A stretch of DNA of 64,000 bases from Lysinibacillus mangiferihumi. GTDB lineage: Bacteria; Bacillota; Bacilli; Bacillales_A; Planococcaceae. Location: the NCBI RefSeq assembly GCF_003049665.1, contig NZ_PYWM01000004.1, forward strand, positions 124,001 to 188,000, written 5' to 3'. Below are positions 1 through 9,057 of the stretch, piece by piece (within the stretch, counting starts at the first letter, position 1; each line of letters opens with the position of its first letter). Made by a program: the position numbers and the translations under genes. Below the pieces are notes generated by a model. That model saw nothing but the letters and a program-made list of their open reading frames with translations, made no database searches and had not been told where the DNA came from.

Positions 1-130
1 GAACATGTGATGTAGCTATCATAGCTGTAATGCCTTCTGCAATGGCTTGTTCAAATAATTGGAATGTCTCCTCTACTGTTTCTGGACCATCATCAACATT
101 CACTAAAATATGGCTATGCATATCGACCAT
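1..130 (-). CDS. ywqE: Tyrosine-protein phosphatase of the CpsB/CapC (YwqE) PHP family, N-terminal fragment
   Basis: Only the first 43 codons lie in the window; the gene runs off the left edge. The start is an ATG at 130. The product begins MVDMHSHILVNVDDGPETVE, in which the D-x-H-x-H metal ligands near the N-terminus and the DDGP segment are typical of PHP-fold Mn-dependent phosphotyrosine phosphatases. In this family the enzyme dephosphorylates the BY-kinase that controls capsular or exopolysaccharide chain length. It lies 31 nt downstream of the kinase gene in the same orientation, so the three genes form a modulator-kinase-phosphatase operon. The family call is firm despite the truncation; the exact polysaccharide cannot be deduced. 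Confidence 0.85.
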   Translation of the reverse strand, partial: MVDMHSHILVNVDDGPETVEETFQLFEQAIAEGITAMIATSHV

Positions 131-161
131 TACGTTTCACTTCCCTATCTATGCCCATATA

Positions 162-866
162 CTAACGGTAATAGTGATCATAATATTCGCCTAGTGGTGT
201 TTTATAATTGTTTAAAACGACACCTAAAATATTCGCCTTTGACGCCTCAAGACTTAATTTTGCTTTTAGTACGCTTGTATTTTCCACTACACCACTATGG
301 ACAATTAATAGTGTGCCATGGCATTTATTAGCTAAAATTTGCGCATCCGTGACCGATAGCAATGGCGGAGCATCAAAAATAATAATGTCAAAATCTTTTA
401 TCAGTTGAACGATGACGCTATCCATCGTTTTAGAAGCTAAAAGTTCTGCTGGATTAGGGGGAATTGGTCCGCTTGTCATAACAAAAAGATTCGGAATCTC
501 TGTACTGTTTAACACTTCTGCCATTTCATATTGTCTAGTCAGTAAATTTGATAGTCCCCTTATATTGGCTAAGCGAAATGTATAATGCATAGTTGGCTTA
601 CGTAAATCTGCATCAACAATTAATATCTTTTTTCCTTCTTGTGCAAAGACAACGCCTAAATTAGCGACATTTGTGGACTTTCCTTCGCCCGGTGTGGCAG
701 ATGTCACTAAAATGGTTTTGATTTCTTGGTCGGGCATTGCAAAGGTAATGTTTGTTCGGATGGTACGAAATTGCTCTGAGACAAAGGAATTACTATTCGC
801 AACTGTCACAAGCTTCCTGCCCATTTTGGCTAGTTTTTTTTTATTTGCTCTTTTATGTTGAAACAC
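162..866 (-). CDS. ywqD: Bacterial tyrosine kinase of the CpsD/CapB (YwqD) family
   Basis: A 234-residue cytoplasmic P-loop kinase that autophosphorylates on tyrosine and regulates exopolysaccharide synthesis. Visible motifs are Walker A ATPGEGKS (about residues 57-64), Walker A' ILIVDADLRKP (about 81-91), Walker B DIIIFDAPP (about 160) and a C-terminal tyrosine cluster YYDHYYR that is the usual autophosphorylation site. It starts at GTG 866 behind AAGGAGGGAG. As in other Firmicutes the kinase lacks its own membrane part and depends on the separate Wzz-type adaptor encoded 27 nt upstream. The phosphatase gene follows. Length and motifs are normal for the family. Confidence 0.93.
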   Translation of the reverse strand: MFQHKRANKKKLAKMGRKLVTVANSNSFVSEQFRTIRTNITFAMPDQEIKTILVTSATPGEGKSTNVANLGVVFAQEGKKILIVDADLRKPTMHYTFRLANIRGLSNLLTRQYEMAEVLNSTEIPNLFVMTSGPIPPNPAELLASKTMDSVIVQLIKDFDIIIFDAPPLLSVTDAQILANKCHGTLLIVHSGVVENTSVLKAKLSLEASKANILGVVLNNYKTPLGEYYDHYYR

Positions 867-893
867 CGTTACTCCCTCCTTCTGTTATGGGAT

Positions 894-1592
894 TCATATG
901 TTTTTATAGGTTGCATCGTTTATTTTGCTAATGATGCCCATAATCGGCAAGCCAATGATTTCTTCAATATCTTGCTCTGTCTTAACTGTTGTATCCAAGC
1001 ATTCTAGTAATACAGCAAAGCCAGCGCTTACGATGAATCCTAGCATCGCAGCAGCCACAATATATAAATTTTTGTTTGGTGCTACTGGCTCAGGCTCGTC
1101 ATCTAATGTCGCTACTGACAAAATATTAATATTATCTATCGCCATTAACACTTGAATCTCCTCTTGAAATACCCCAGCTACTGTATTGGCAATATTAACT
1201 GCCATGTCAGCTTGCTTGTCTTGAACGGCAATATTCACAACTTGGGAATTACTCGCACTCGATACAGTAATCTGTTCTTTTAATTTTTCTGGTGTACTAT
1301 CTAAATGAAGCCGGCTAATCACTTTCGATAAAATAGCAGGGCTTTGAATAATGACATTATACGTATTAATTAAACGCAAATCCGTTTCCACCTGTTGTAC
1401 GCCTAAACGTGATTGTTGGTCGATATTTTTTTGATTTACTAACAGCTGCGTTTGCGCCTCATAAGTAGGCTTTATTATAAAAAAACTAAAGAACGCAGTG
1501 ACTAATGCTAAAAAAAGTGCAAAGCTCATAATATACAGCAATTGCTTCCGTACTATTTTTAATACATCCTGCAAGGTGATAGTTTCTTGCAA
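894..1592 (-). CDS. ywqC: Wzz-domain membrane adaptor of the tyrosine kinase (CapA/YwqC family)
   Basis: A 232-residue integral membrane protein with two transmembrane segments (about residues 17-38 and 172-195) flanking an extracellular Wzz/chain-length-determinant domain. The cytoplasmic tail after the second segment (TVKTEQDIEEIIGLPIMGII) is the part that activates the partner BY-kinase in this family. It sets polysaccharide chain length together with the kinase. The likely start is TTG 1592, preceded by AAGGAGTGAGGGG. It is the first gene of the module, downstream of the rny terminator and a second terminator-like hairpin at 1741-1764. Confidence 0.88.
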   Translation of the reverse strand: MQETITLQDVLKIVRKQLLYIMSFALFLALVTAFFSFFIIKPTYEAQTQLLVNQKNIDQQSRLGVQQVETDLRLINTYNVIIQSPAILSKVISRLHLDSTPEKLKEQITVSSASNSQVVNIAVQDKQADMAVNIANTVAGVFQEEIQVLMAIDNINILSVATLDDEPEPVAPNKNLYIVAAAMLGFIVSAGFAVLLECLDTTVKTEQDIEEIIGLPIMGIISKINDATYKNI

Positions 1593-1732
1593 CGCCCCTC
1601 ACTCCTTGACATTACATATACTTCGTTTCCTCTGATCTCAAAAAGTTTTATTGCCTATTATATTATTGATTTCCTTCTTTTATTCATCTTGAAAAAGAGC
1701 TAATACGAAGTGTTTCTTATATAAAATTGGAC

Positions 1733-1764
1733 ACAAAAAAAGTGTCCCCCTCTTTGGAAACACT
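1733..1764 (-). terminator. Terminator-like hairpin upstream of ywqC (possible attenuator)
   Basis: On the minus strand AGTGTTTCC, a short loop and GGGGGACACT pair and are followed by seven T residues, the form of a Rho-independent terminator. It lies about 90 nt after the rny terminator and 140 nt before ywqC, so it either backs up rny termination or attenuates a capsule leader RNA. Confidence 0.65.
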
Positions 1765-1851
1765 GAACATTGCAAGATGTTGTTGTGCATTTCTTACTTG
1801 AGCTAAATGTTAGCTCTTTTGAAAAGTGCACTGTTTGATGGCTCATATACA

Positions 1852-1889
1852 TAAAAAAGGCCCCCCTTGCTTGTAGTCAAGAGGAGCCT
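1852..1889 (-). terminator. Rho-independent terminator of rny
   Basis: On the minus strand a 12-bp stem (AGGCTCCTCTTG / CAAGGGGGGCCT, with G-U pairs) and 8-nt loop are followed by TTTTTT, starting 10 nt after the rny stop codon. Confidence 0.85.
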
Positions 1890-1898
1890 TTTATTTTA

Positions 1899-3458
1899 TT
1901 ATTTCGCGTACTCCACTGCACGTGTTTCGCGGATAACAGTTACTTTAATATGTCCTGGATAATCTAGTTCTTCTTCAATGCGCTTACGAATATCACGCGC
2001 AAGTCGATGAGAAGCTAAATCATCAATTTTTTCTGGTTGAACAATAATACGGATTTCACGCCCTGCTTGGATGGCATATGATTTTTCAACACCATCGTAA
2101 CTTTCAGAAATCTCTTCTAATTTTTCTAGTCTGCGAATATAGTTTTCCAGTGTCTCACTTCGAGCACCAGGACGCGCTGCAGATAATGCATCAGCTGCAG
2201 CTACTAATACTGCAATGACAGATGTTGCTTCTGTATCACCATGGTGAGAAGCGATACTGTTAATAACAACAGGATGTTCTTTATATTTCGTTGCTAACTC
2301 CACGCCGATTTCAACATGGCTTCCTTCAACTTCGTGGTCGATTGCTTTCCCTATATCATGCAATAAGCCAGCACGACGAGCTAACGCTACGTCTTCACCA
2401 AGTTCAGCAGCTAGTAAGCCTGCTAAATATGCGACCTCCACCGAATGTTTTAGGACGTTTTGCCCGTAGCTTGTACGATATTTCATGCGGCCCAAAATCT
2501 TCATTAAGTCAGGGTGTAGATTGTGGATGCCGATTTCAAATGTCGTTTGTTCCCCTGTTTCACGAATTTGTTCATCTACCTCGCGACGAGATTTTTCAAC
2601 CATTTCCTCGATGCGAGCAGGGTGAATACGACCATCCTGTACCAGCTTTTCAAGTGCAAGTCGAGCCGTTTCACGACGAATTGGATCAAAACCAGATAAA
2701 ATAACGGCTTCTGGCGTATCATCGATAATTAAATCGATACCTGTTAACGTTTCGAGTGTACGGATATTTCGACCCTCTCTACCAATAATACGGCCCTTCA
2801 TTTCATCATTTGGCAAGTTCACAACAGAAACAGTTGTTTCTGCTACGTGATCTGCAGCAAAGCGTTGTAGTGCCAATGATAAAATTTCACGCGCTTTTTT
2901 ATCAGATTCCTCTTTCACACGCGTCTCAGATTCCTTCGTCATCACAGCAATATCAGTTGCTAGCTCTTTTTCTACTTCACTTAAGATAATAGTCTTAGCT
3001 TCATCTCTTGTTAATGCAGAAATGCGCTCTAGCTCTGTTTTTTGCGCTGCAACGAGCTCGTCCACTTTGCTTTCCATCTGTTCAATATGCTGTTGTCTTT
3101 CAGCTAGAGCTTGTTCCTTACGCTCTAAGCCGGCTTCTCTCTTATTTAGAGCATCATCCTTGCGATCAAGATTCTCTTCTCTTTGCAATAAACGGTTCTC
3201 TTGTTTTTGAAGTTCTAAACGACGGTCACGAATGTCATTTTCTGCTTCAGTGCGAAATTTGTGAGTTTCATCTTTGGCTTCAAGTAGTGCTTCTTTCTTT
3301 AATGCCTCCGCTTCTCGTTTTCCTTCTTCAACGATTGTTTCAGCGACATGTTTAGCACCAGTGATTTTTGAGTCATTCACTTTTTTCATGTAGATATAGC
3401 TAACAGCGGCACCAACGATGAGTCCAAGCAAAGCGGAGATGATAGTAATTCCATCCAT
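1899..3458 (-). CDS. rny: Ribonuclease Y
   Basis: A 519-residue membrane-anchored endoribonuclease that initiates mRNA decay in Gram-positive bacteria (520 residues in B. subtilis). An N-terminal membrane helix (about residues 3-25) is followed by a long charged coiled coil (to about 200), a KH RNA-binding domain containing [13 protein letters not shown], and an HD domain with the catalytic pair in LLHDIGKA. It starts at ATG 3458 behind AGAGGAGGTG. It is monocistronic: a consensus SigA promoter lies upstream at 3562-3590 and a strong terminator follows. Its position directly after recA matches related Bacillales. Confidence 0.98.
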   Translation of the reverse strand: MDGITIISALLGLIVGAAVSYIYMKKVNDSKITGAKHVAETIVEEGKREAEALKKEALLEAKDETHKFRTEAENDIRDRRLELQKQENRLLQREENLDRKDDALNKREAGLERKEQALAERQQHIEQMESKVDELVAAQKTELERISALTRDEAKTIILSEVEKELATDIAVMTKESETRVKEESDKKAREILSLALQRFAADHVAETTVSVVNLPNDEMKGRIIGREGRNIRTLETLTGIDLIIDDTPEAVILSGFDPIRRETARLALEKLVQDGRIHPARIEEMVEKSRREVDEQIRETGEQTTFEIGIHNLHPDLMKILGRMKYRTSYGQNVLKHSVEVAYLAGLLAAELGEDVALARRAGLLHDIGKAIDHEVEGSHVEIGVELATKYKEHPVVINSIASHHGDTEATSVIAVLVAAADALSAARPGARSETLENYIRRLEKLEEISESYDGVEKSYAIQAGREIRIIVQPEKIDDLASHRLARDIRKRIEEELDYPGHIKVTVIRETRAVEYAK

Positions 3459-3561
3459 ATGAACACCTCCTCTTGCTATTTGGGTAATACAGTTTCAGTC
3501 GGCGCATACAAAAATTGTACTGCCTATTTTAAAGTCATAATTCAGAAATTATACATATTTA

Positions 3562-3590
3562 ATTGTATAGCTAGCCCCAAGCTCTGTCAA
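3562..3590 (-). promoter_or_regulatory. SigA promoter of rny
   Basis: On the minus strand TTGACA (3585-3590), a 17-nt spacer and TACAAT (3562-3567): perfect -35, one mismatch in -10. It gives an rny leader of roughly 95 nt. Confidence 0.85.
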
Positions 3591-3861
3591 GGATAGACGG
3601 GCATCTGTTCGCCTATCTGAAAGAAAAAAAGTAAGTCATATCCATAAGGTCTATAAATTTACTGTGCCTTTTGTGCTAGATAAAATACCTATGGTTCTTA
3701 AAAATTAATTTAATCATGACAAAGGTTATAATACAATTATTACCACAATTACGTACATCTTAATACAATTATTTTCTCTTTCTTAGACAAAACGAACATT
3801 TCTTTCTTAACGGCAATACTTTAACAGACGATCAATCGTTGTACATGCCTATCAATGAAAA

Positions 3862-3898
3862 CAAAAAATCGTCCTCACCCCTTTAGAGTGAGAACGAT
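3862..3898 (-). terminator. Rho-independent terminator of recA
   Basis: Minus-strand stem ATCGTTCTCAC / GTGAGGACGAT with a 9-nt loop, followed by TTTTTTG. It begins 6 nt after the recA stop. Confidence 0.88.
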
Positions 3899-3904
3899 GC
3901 ATTA

Positions 3905-4969
3905 TTATTTTTCATCTTCAAGAAGAAGCATTAACTCTTCATCTATTTCCTCGTCATCATGTGCAGCAATTGTATACGATTGTGCGGCAATACCGTAAGA
4001 CGAACGAATTTTATTTGCGATTTCATCTAAAACAGCAGGATTTTCTTTTAAATATTGTTTTGCGTTTTCACGTCCTTGGCCAAGACGCTCATCACCATAT
4101 GCATACCAAGATCCACTTTTTTGAACGATGTCTAATTCTACACCTAAATCCACCGTTTCGCCTTCTTTAGAAATCCCTTCACCGTACATAATATCAACTT
4201 CCGCTGTACGGAATGGTGGTGCTACTTTATTTTTGACAATTTTAATTTTCGTACGGTTACCCATAATGTCATTACCTTGTTTGATTGCTTCAGCACGACG
4301 TACTTCTAAACGGACTGAACTATAGAATTTTAGCGCACGACCACCAGGAGTTGTTTCTGGATTTCCGAACATAACACCAATTTTTTCACGAATTTGGTTA
4401 ATGAAAATAGCGATTGTTTTTGATTTATTGATAGCACCTGAAAGCTTACGTAATGCTTGTGACATTAAACGAGCTTGTAAACCAACGTGAGAGTCACCCA
4501 TATCGCCTTCGATTTCAGCTTTTGGTACGAGCGCTGCAACAGAGTCAATAACGATAATATCAATCGCACCACTACGCACTAATGCTTCTGCAATTTCAAG
4601 CGCTTGCTCACCTGTATCTGGTTGAGATAGTAATAGTTCATCAATATTTACGCCTAATTTTTGAGCGTAAATTGGATCTAATGCATGCTCAGCATCGATA
4701 AATGCAGCTTGTCCGCCCTTAGCTTGTACTTCCGCAATAGCATGAAGCGCAACTGTTGTTTTACCTGATGATTCTGGACCATACACTTCAATAATACGTC
4801 CACGTGGATAGCCACCAACACCTAATGCTGCATCTAGCGCTAGCGAACCACTTGAAGATGTAGCAATTTCTAAATCTGTTTTTTCGCCTAGCTTCATGAT
4901 AGAGCCTTTACCGAAATTCTTCTCAATTTGTTTTAACGCCTGTTCTAAGGCTGCTTTACGATCACTCAT
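3905..4969 (-). CDS. recA: DNA recombination and repair protein RecA
   Basis: A 354-residue recombinase that forms filaments on single-stranded DNA, drives strand exchange and triggers LexA self-cleavage. Walker A GPESSGKT lies at residues 64-71, the Walker B segment is [12 protein letters not shown], and the acidic C-terminal tail is [15 protein letters not shown] chose ATG 4969 (MSDRK) because GAAGGAGG sits at ideal distance upstream; a longer reading frame would put that ribosome site inside the gene. A LexA box and promoter lie upstream and a terminator downstream, so it is expressed alone. There is no intron or intein, although recA is a known site for both in other Bacillales. Confidence 0.99.
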   Translation of the reverse strand: MSDRKAALEQALKQIEKNFGKGSIMKLGEKTDLEIATSSSGSLALDAALGVGGYPRGRIIEVYGPESSGKTTVALHAIAEVQAKGGQAAFIDAEHALDPIYAQKLGVNIDELLLSQPDTGEQALEIAEALVRSGAIDIIVIDSVAALVPKAEIEGDMGDSHVGLQARLMSQALRKLSGAINKSKTIAIFINQIREKIGVMFGNPETTPGGRALKFYSSVRLEVRRAEAIKQGNDIMGNRTKIKIVKNKVAPPFRTAEVDIMYGEGISKEGETVDLGVELDIVQKSGSWYAYGDERLGQGRENAKQYLKENPAVLDEIANKIRSSYGIAAQSYTIAAHDDEEIDEELMLLLEDEK

Positions 4970-5013
4970 TGTTTTTCCTCCTTCGAAACTGTTCACTGTT
5001 TTTATCTATCTCT

Positions 5014-5042
5014 ACTATACTTGTTTTTGAGAGAACACGCAA
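5014..5042 (-). promoter_or_regulatory. SigA promoter of recA
   Basis: Minus-strand TTGCGT (5037-5042), 17-nt spacer, TATAGT (5014-5019). The LexA box lies 8 nt upstream of the -35. Confidence 0.65.
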
Positions 5043-5050
5043 GAAAAAAG

Positions 5051-5064
5051 CGAACATTTATTCG
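5051..5064 (-). promoter_or_regulatory. LexA (DinR) SOS box of recA
   Basis: The minus strand reads CGAATAAATGTTCG, matching the Bacillus SOS consensus CGAAC-N4-GTTCG at nine of ten fixed positions. Its location beside the recA promoter supports damage-inducible repression by LexA. Confidence 0.78.
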
Positions 5065-5074
5065 ATTTTTGTGC

Positions 5075-5111
5075 AAAATAAAAATTTGGATAAGTTTTTC
5101 CTACCCAAATT
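5075..5111 (-). terminator. Terminator downstream of cinA
   Basis: Minus-strand stem AATTTGGGTAGG / CTTATCCAAATT (with G-U pairs) followed by a T-rich tract TTTATTTT. It separates the ymfF-cinA block from recA. Confidence 0.65.
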
Positions 5112-5210
5112 CCCATTTTGAACTATTATAATCTATGCTATTTCAGTGTAATAGCTTCACAACCTGTGCGTCCTAGCATGCTTCTTACACTTTTAGAAAT
5201 GATAGACTTG

Positions 5211-6470
5211 TTAAATACGTTTCTTGTAACCTCGTGCTTCCAATTGCTGCATTAAATAGTGACAAGTAAACTTCACGGCACGCAATCGGTTTGTATTGCG
5301 CATACCGGATAAGTGAAGTAAATACGTAATTGGCTCTTCATCACCTATTGCAATACCAATCCATACCGTTCCCACTGGCTGATGGTCATGTGCCGTAGGA
5401 CCGGCCGCACCTGTTAGTCCGATACCGATACTTGTACCAAATTTTTGACGTACTGCACTAGCCATTGCTGCTGCACATTCACTGCTCACAATACCATGCG
5501 CATCTAGTAATTGTTGAGAAATGCCAAGCTGCTTGACCTTCGCATCTTCGGTATAGGTCACTAGTCCTCCAATCAGCACATTGCCTACCCCTGCTATTTC
5601 AGCCAGCTCTGATTGAAATAAACCAGCTGTTAAACTTTCTGCCGCAGCAATCGTTAAGTTATTGTCCTGTAACATTTCCACCGTTTTTGAGGCGAGTGAA
5701 TCATCATTTATGCCATATTGATAGTCGCCAACAATAGCACGAATTTCTGCCACTTTTGCAGCAATCAACTGATGCGCTTCGTCCTCTGATTGGGCCTTTG
5801 CTGTTACGCGTAAAGTGACCTCTCCATCAGCTGCTAGCGGGGCAACCGTTGGATTGGTTTGTGTATCTAAAATATCCTGTACACGCACTTCTAACTCTGC
5901 TTCCCCAATACCATAAAAACGCATTACGTGAGACACGATTACTCCGCCATCGTTAAGCATTTTACCAAGCTTTGGCTTCGCTTCAAATTGGAACATTGGC
6001 TCTAATTCTTTTGGTGGGCCCGGAAGTAGAATATAAGTGCAATTATCTTTTGTTAAAATCATTCCTGGTGCCATACCATGATGATTAGCAAGCACCTCAC
6101 TACCTGCTAAAACTAGCGCCTGCTTGCGATTATTTTCCGTCATTGAACGACCTCGTTTAGCAAAAAACTCCTCAATGTATGTTAATGCAACTTGATCGAA
6201 TACAAGGTCTACTCCAAGATGACGAGCGATTGTCTCCTTCGTCAAATCATCCTTCGTTGGACCTAAGCCTCCTGAAAAAATAATGAGATTAGCGCGCGAT
6301 TCAGCTACGCTAATTGCTTCTTCTAACCGTTTTGAATTGTCGCCAACAACAGTATGATAAAACACATTAATTCCTAACTCAGATAGCTGATTTGAAATAA
6401 ATTTTGCATTTGTATTTGTAATCTGTCCAAGTAATAACTCTGAGCCAACTGCAAGGATTTCAGCATTCAT
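5211..6470 (-). CDS. cinA: CinA family protein (competence/damage-inducible; nicotinamide-nucleotide amidase domain)
   Basis: A 419-residue two-domain protein. The N-terminal molybdopterin-binding-like (MoCF) domain begins MNAEILAVGSELLLGQITN and contains SGGLGPTKDD. The C-terminal CinA/PncC domain contains AAESLTAGLFQSELAEIAG, the deamidase active-site region known to act on nicotinamide mononucleotide in pyridine nucleotide recycling. ATG 6470 was chosen over an upstream in-frame TTG at 6479 because that TTG lies almost on the AGAAAGG ribosome site. It follows pgsA by 17 nt and precedes recA, as in B. subtilis, where it takes part in competence. Confidence 0.95.
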   Translation of the reverse strand: MNAEILAVGSELLLGQITNTNAKFISNQLSELGINVFYHTVVGDNSKRLEEAISVAESRANLIIFSGGLGPTKDDLTKETIARHLGVDLVFDQVALTYIEEFFAKRGRSMTENNRKQALVLAGSEVLANHHGMAPGMILTKDNCTYILLPGPPKELEPMFQFEAKPKLGKMLNDGGVIVSHVMRFYGIGEAELEVRVQDILDTQTNPTVAPLAADGEVTLRVTAKAQSEDEAHQLIAAKVAEIRAIVGDYQYGINDDSLASKTVEMLQDNNLTIAAAESLTAGLFQSELAEIAGVGNVLIGGLVTYTEDAKVKQLGISQQLLDAHGIVSSECAAAMASAVRQKFGTSIGIGLTGAAGPTAHDHQPVGTVWIGIAIGDEEPITYLLHLSGMRNTNRLRAVKFTCHYLMQQLEARGYKKRI

Positions 6471-6487
6471 AATCCACAAGACCTTTC

Positions 6488-7066
6488 TTATTTAGACTCA
6501 AGTAACACACGTCGATTTAGATAGAAATAATCCCATCCAGACCATAGTGTAAAGAATAATGCAATATATAACATTATTTTATCAAATGGGATACCAAAAT
6601 ACACAAAAATTGTATTGTGTAAAAGGGCTGCTGCAATCGCAACAATTTGTGCCCATGTTTTTATCTTACCAAGCTGATTGGCTGCTACCACTTCTCCACC
6701 GCCTGCAAGAATTAGACGTAAGCCAGTTACAGCAAATTCACGGCTAATAATAACAATAATAACCCAAGCTGGTGCCATACCAAGCTCTACCATTAGAATA
6801 AACGCTGCAGAAACAAGTAATTTATCTGCTAATGGGTCTAAAAATTTACCAAACGTTGTTACAAGATTATACTTTCTCGCATAGTAACCATCTACCCAAT
6901 CCGTAGTCGATGCAATAATAAAAATAAGAGCTCCAACAAAATGATGGACTGGCATCTCTGCACTAAATAAGGTCATTGTTCCCCAGCCGAAATCAAACAT
7001 CATAACAATGACAAAAAACGGAATAAGTAAGATACGTGAAATGGTAATTTTATTTGGAATATTCAT
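6488..7066 (-). CDS. pgsA: Phosphatidylglycerophosphate synthase (CDP-diacylglycerol--glycerol-3-phosphate 3-phosphatidyltransferase)
   Basis: A 192-residue integral membrane enzyme making phosphatidylglycerophosphate, the first committed step to phosphatidylglycerol and cardiolipin. The CDP-alcohol phosphotransferase signature is complete: DWVDGYYAR, then G-KFLDPLADK, supplying the metal-binding aspartates. Four to five hydrophobic helices are visible. ATG 7066 (MNIPNKITISR) is preceded by AAAGGTG at 9 nt, better than the in-frame ATG 18 nt upstream. It sits between ymfM and cinA as in B. subtilis. Confidence 0.97.
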   Translation of the reverse strand: MNIPNKITISRILLIPFFVIVMMFDFGWGTMTLFSAEMPVHHFVGALIFIIASTTDWVDGYYARKYNLVTTFGKFLDPLADKLLVSAAFILMVELGMAPAWVIIVIISREFAVTGLRLILAGGGEVVAANQLGKIKTWAQIVAIAAALLHNTIFVYFGIPFDKIMLYIALFFTLWSGWDYFYLNRRVLLESK

Positions 7067-7113
7067 TTTTCTAACACCTTTCATGATGAAAGAAAGTAGT
7101 CATCATTGGATGA

Positions 7114-8016
7114 CTACTGTTCTTTATTGAAATTGACGACAATATTTTGCGTAACGATTTGTTGTGCGTACGTTAAAAGCTCGTCATTAATATAGACCTT
7201 AGCTTGTGTAGAATTACCTAAGCGAATACGTGCATAGCTTTGCGCTGTTGCATCGAACTCTACAATTTCACCTGCATTATATACACGTGTATCAGTCAAT
7301 AATTCTTGTTGCTGTTGGTCACGAATACCAATAAATGTAGGTCCTGATACTTCAATTCGTATTTTAAATGAATCAGTACCTGTTAAAGTGTAAGATGTTG
7401 TAGCGCCATCTGCTTCGATTGTACCTGCTGAAATCGTTTGCTTAACCTCATCGGTTTTACTATCATCTGGTGTTGCATCTTCTGTCTTCTCTTTTTCAGT
7501 ATTAGCTTGAGCTTTTTTATCTTCTTCCTCTTTTTCTTTCTCACTATCTATTGGTTTTGGTTTTTTATCGTACTCCATTACTGGAGGTGTGTCATTACTT
7601 TCACCCGTTCCTGAGTTGCTTTTAGATTGAAATAGAACCCAAATTGCCACGATAATAACGATAATAAATAAAGCAACAATGACTTTCGGCATAGCCTCCA
7701 TCATTTTGTTCGAAGGGCTTTTTGAAACCTTTCTTCTAGTTGAAGTTTGAGTCAATGATTGGCTAACTTGGTCGTTCGGTGTCCCTGGCAATTCGCTTTT
7801 ATATGTCTCTAAAATTTCCTCTGGATTTAACCCAACAGCCTCTGCATATTGTTTAATAAAAGCTCGTACATAAAACGAACCTGGCATAATTGAATAATTG
7901 CCTTCTTCAATACCTACTAAATAACGTTTTTGAATTTTTGTTATTTCTTGTAAATCGTCTAAGCTGTAGCCTTTAGACAGTCTCGCCTCTTTCAGTCGAG
8001 TCCCTAATTCCGCCAC
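7114..8016 (-). CDS. ymfM: RodZ-like helix-turn-helix membrane protein (YmfM)
   Basis: A 300-residue bitopic protein. An N-terminal xenobiotic-response-type helix-turn-helix (about residues 5-65: LGTRLKEARLSKGYSLDDLQ) and a linker lead to one membrane helix (about 107-127, VIVALFIIVIIVAIWVLF), a lysine/glutamate-rich extracellular stretch and a C-terminal DUF4115 beta domain. This is the RodZ architecture; RodZ couples MreB to the elongation machinery for rod-shape maintenance. The start is GTG 8016 (MAELGTRL) behind AGTAGGTG; an upstream in-frame start overlaps that ribosome site. It is 47 nt before pgsA and follows ymfK. Confidence 0.9.
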   Translation of the reverse strand: MAELGTRLKEARLSKGYSLDDLQEITKIQKRYLVGIEEGNYSIMPGSFYVRAFIKQYAEAVGLNPEEILETYKSELPGTPNDQVSQSLTQTSTRRKVSKSPSNKMMEAMPKVIVALFIIVIIVAIWVLFQSKSNSGTGESNDTPPVMEYDKKPKPIDSEKEKEEEDKKAQANTEKEKTEDATPDDSKTDEVKQTISAGTIEADGATTSYTLTGTDSFKIRIEVSGPTFIGIRDQQQQELLTDTRVYNAGEIVEFDATAQSYARIRLGNSTQAKVYINDELLTYAQQIVTQNIVVNFNKEQ

Positions 8017-8041
8017 TAATAACACCTACTTTAATATCAAA

Positions 8042-8836
8042 TTAAAAATTAAATCCTCCAAATGAATCGGATTCGGACATCATATGATTTTTTTCCATTA
8101 TTTCATAAGTGATTTCTTCATCTGGGTGATGACGTAGTTCAATGATATAATCAAAATCCTCAATCTTATATTCAGAATGCTGAACAAACATATCCGGATG
8201 CTCTACAACTTTAATTGAAGGCATATTCATCATTTCACGCACTAATTGTAAATGTCGCTCATCAGCGGAACGACGTGTTACAATGCCGTCCAATATAAAA
8301 ATATTATTGTCACTGAATTCATCGCCAGCAAGCTTATTACGAATAGTTTGTTTAATCATTGTAGATGATAAAAAAATCCACTTTTTATTGGCACAAACAC
8401 TTGCCGCAACAATAGATTCCGTTTTACCAACCCGAGGCATCCCACGTATTCCAATAAGTTTATGACCTTCCTTTTTAAAGAGTTCTGCCATAAAGTCCAC
8501 TAAAATACCTAGTTCATCTCTAACGAAGCGAAAGGTATTTTTTTCATCTGCATCTCGAGGAATATAATGACCATGCCTAATAGCTAAACGATCACGGAGT
8601 TTTGGTTGTCGAAATTTAGTAACGTGGATATGTTCCATTGTCGAAACAATTGTACGAAAACGCTCAATTGCTTCATCATTGTCTGTATGCACTAACATAC
8701 CACGCCGGTCTTCATCGACACCATTTATTGATATTATATTGACACGAAGCATCCCTAAAAGTGAAGCAATATCTCCTAATAATCCAGGGCGATTCACCTG
8801 AATTTCATATTCAAAGTACCAATCGCTCAAACACAC
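8042..8836 (-). CDS. ymfK: DUF3388 protein YmfK: ACT-like domain joined to a P-loop segment
   Basis: A 264-residue cytoplasmic protein of unknown function, conserved at this place in Bacillales. The first 75 residues look like an ACT ligand-binding domain (VNRPGLLGDIASLLGMLRVN). The rest contains a Walker A-like loop GMPRVGKTES (about 132-141) and a hydrophobic Walker B-like strand NNIFILDG (about 177-184), which suggests nucleotide binding. That inference comes from motifs only. The start is GTG 8836 after AGGAAGGGAACGA. The ymfJ terminator lies upstream, so ymfK may head a ymfK-ymfM-pgsA-cinA unit. Confidence 0.88.
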   Translation of the reverse strand: MCLSDWYFEYEIQVNRPGLLGDIASLLGMLRVNIISINGVDEDRRGMLVHTDNDEAIERFRTIVSTMEHIHVTKFRQPKLRDRLAIRHGHYIPRDADEKNTFRFVRDELGILVDFMAELFKKEGHKLIGIRGMPRVGKTESIVAASVCANKKWIFLSSTMIKQTIRNKLAGDEFSDNNIFILDGIVTRRSADERHLQLVREMMNMPSIKVVEHPDMFVQHSEYKIEDFDYIIELRHHPDEEITYEIMEKNHMMSESDSFGGFNF

Positions 8837-9027
8837 TCGTTCCCTTCCTATTAGTTAACGTAAAAAATCTTTTATAAGTTCCATCATAGCTGATTTTTTA
8901 TGTAATGGAAAGTTAGAATACATGGAATTATAGCGTTATTTTTAAATTCTTACTAAAATTTATTGTCCCACTGGAAATAGACCTACATACGTTCCCTTTT
9001 CCACGCAAATATCGATTTTTAATAGAG

Positions 9028-9057
9028 AAAAAAGAGGAGAGTAGCTCTCCTCTTTTT
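9028..9057 (-). terminator. Terminator directly after ymfJ
   Basis: Palindrome AAAAAAGAGGAGAG-CTA-CTCTCCTCTTTTTT, abutting the ymfJ stop codon. It separates ymfF-H-I-J from ymfK-M-pgsA-cinA and would work in either direction. Confidence 0.9.

Larger units (their letters stand above)
1593..1898 (-). other. Intergenic region between rny and the capsule module
   Basis: 306 nt without a gene. From the rny side it holds the rny terminator (1852-1889), a small perfect hairpin with 7-bp arms GAGCTAA/TTAGCTC (1800-1816), a second terminator-like hairpin (1733-1764), then an A/T-rich stretch with a TATAAT-like box about 65 nt before ywqC. I did not find a convincing -35 partner for that box. Confidence 0.6.
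3459..3904 (-). other. recA-rny intergenic region
   Basis: 446 nt with no supportable gene. It contains the recA terminator (3862-3898) and the rny promoter (3562-3590). The A/T-rich middle (about 3600-3860) shows no further clear signal. Confidence 0.7.

Noticed and set aside
3600-3860. Small gene or ncRNA in the recA-rny gap
   Set aside because: No frame with a ribosome site and no second promoter-terminator pair was found.
4970-4996. Upstream RecA start at 4996 (MNSFEGGKT...)
   Set aside because: The strong ribosome site GAAGGAGG lies within that extension and points to ATG 4969.
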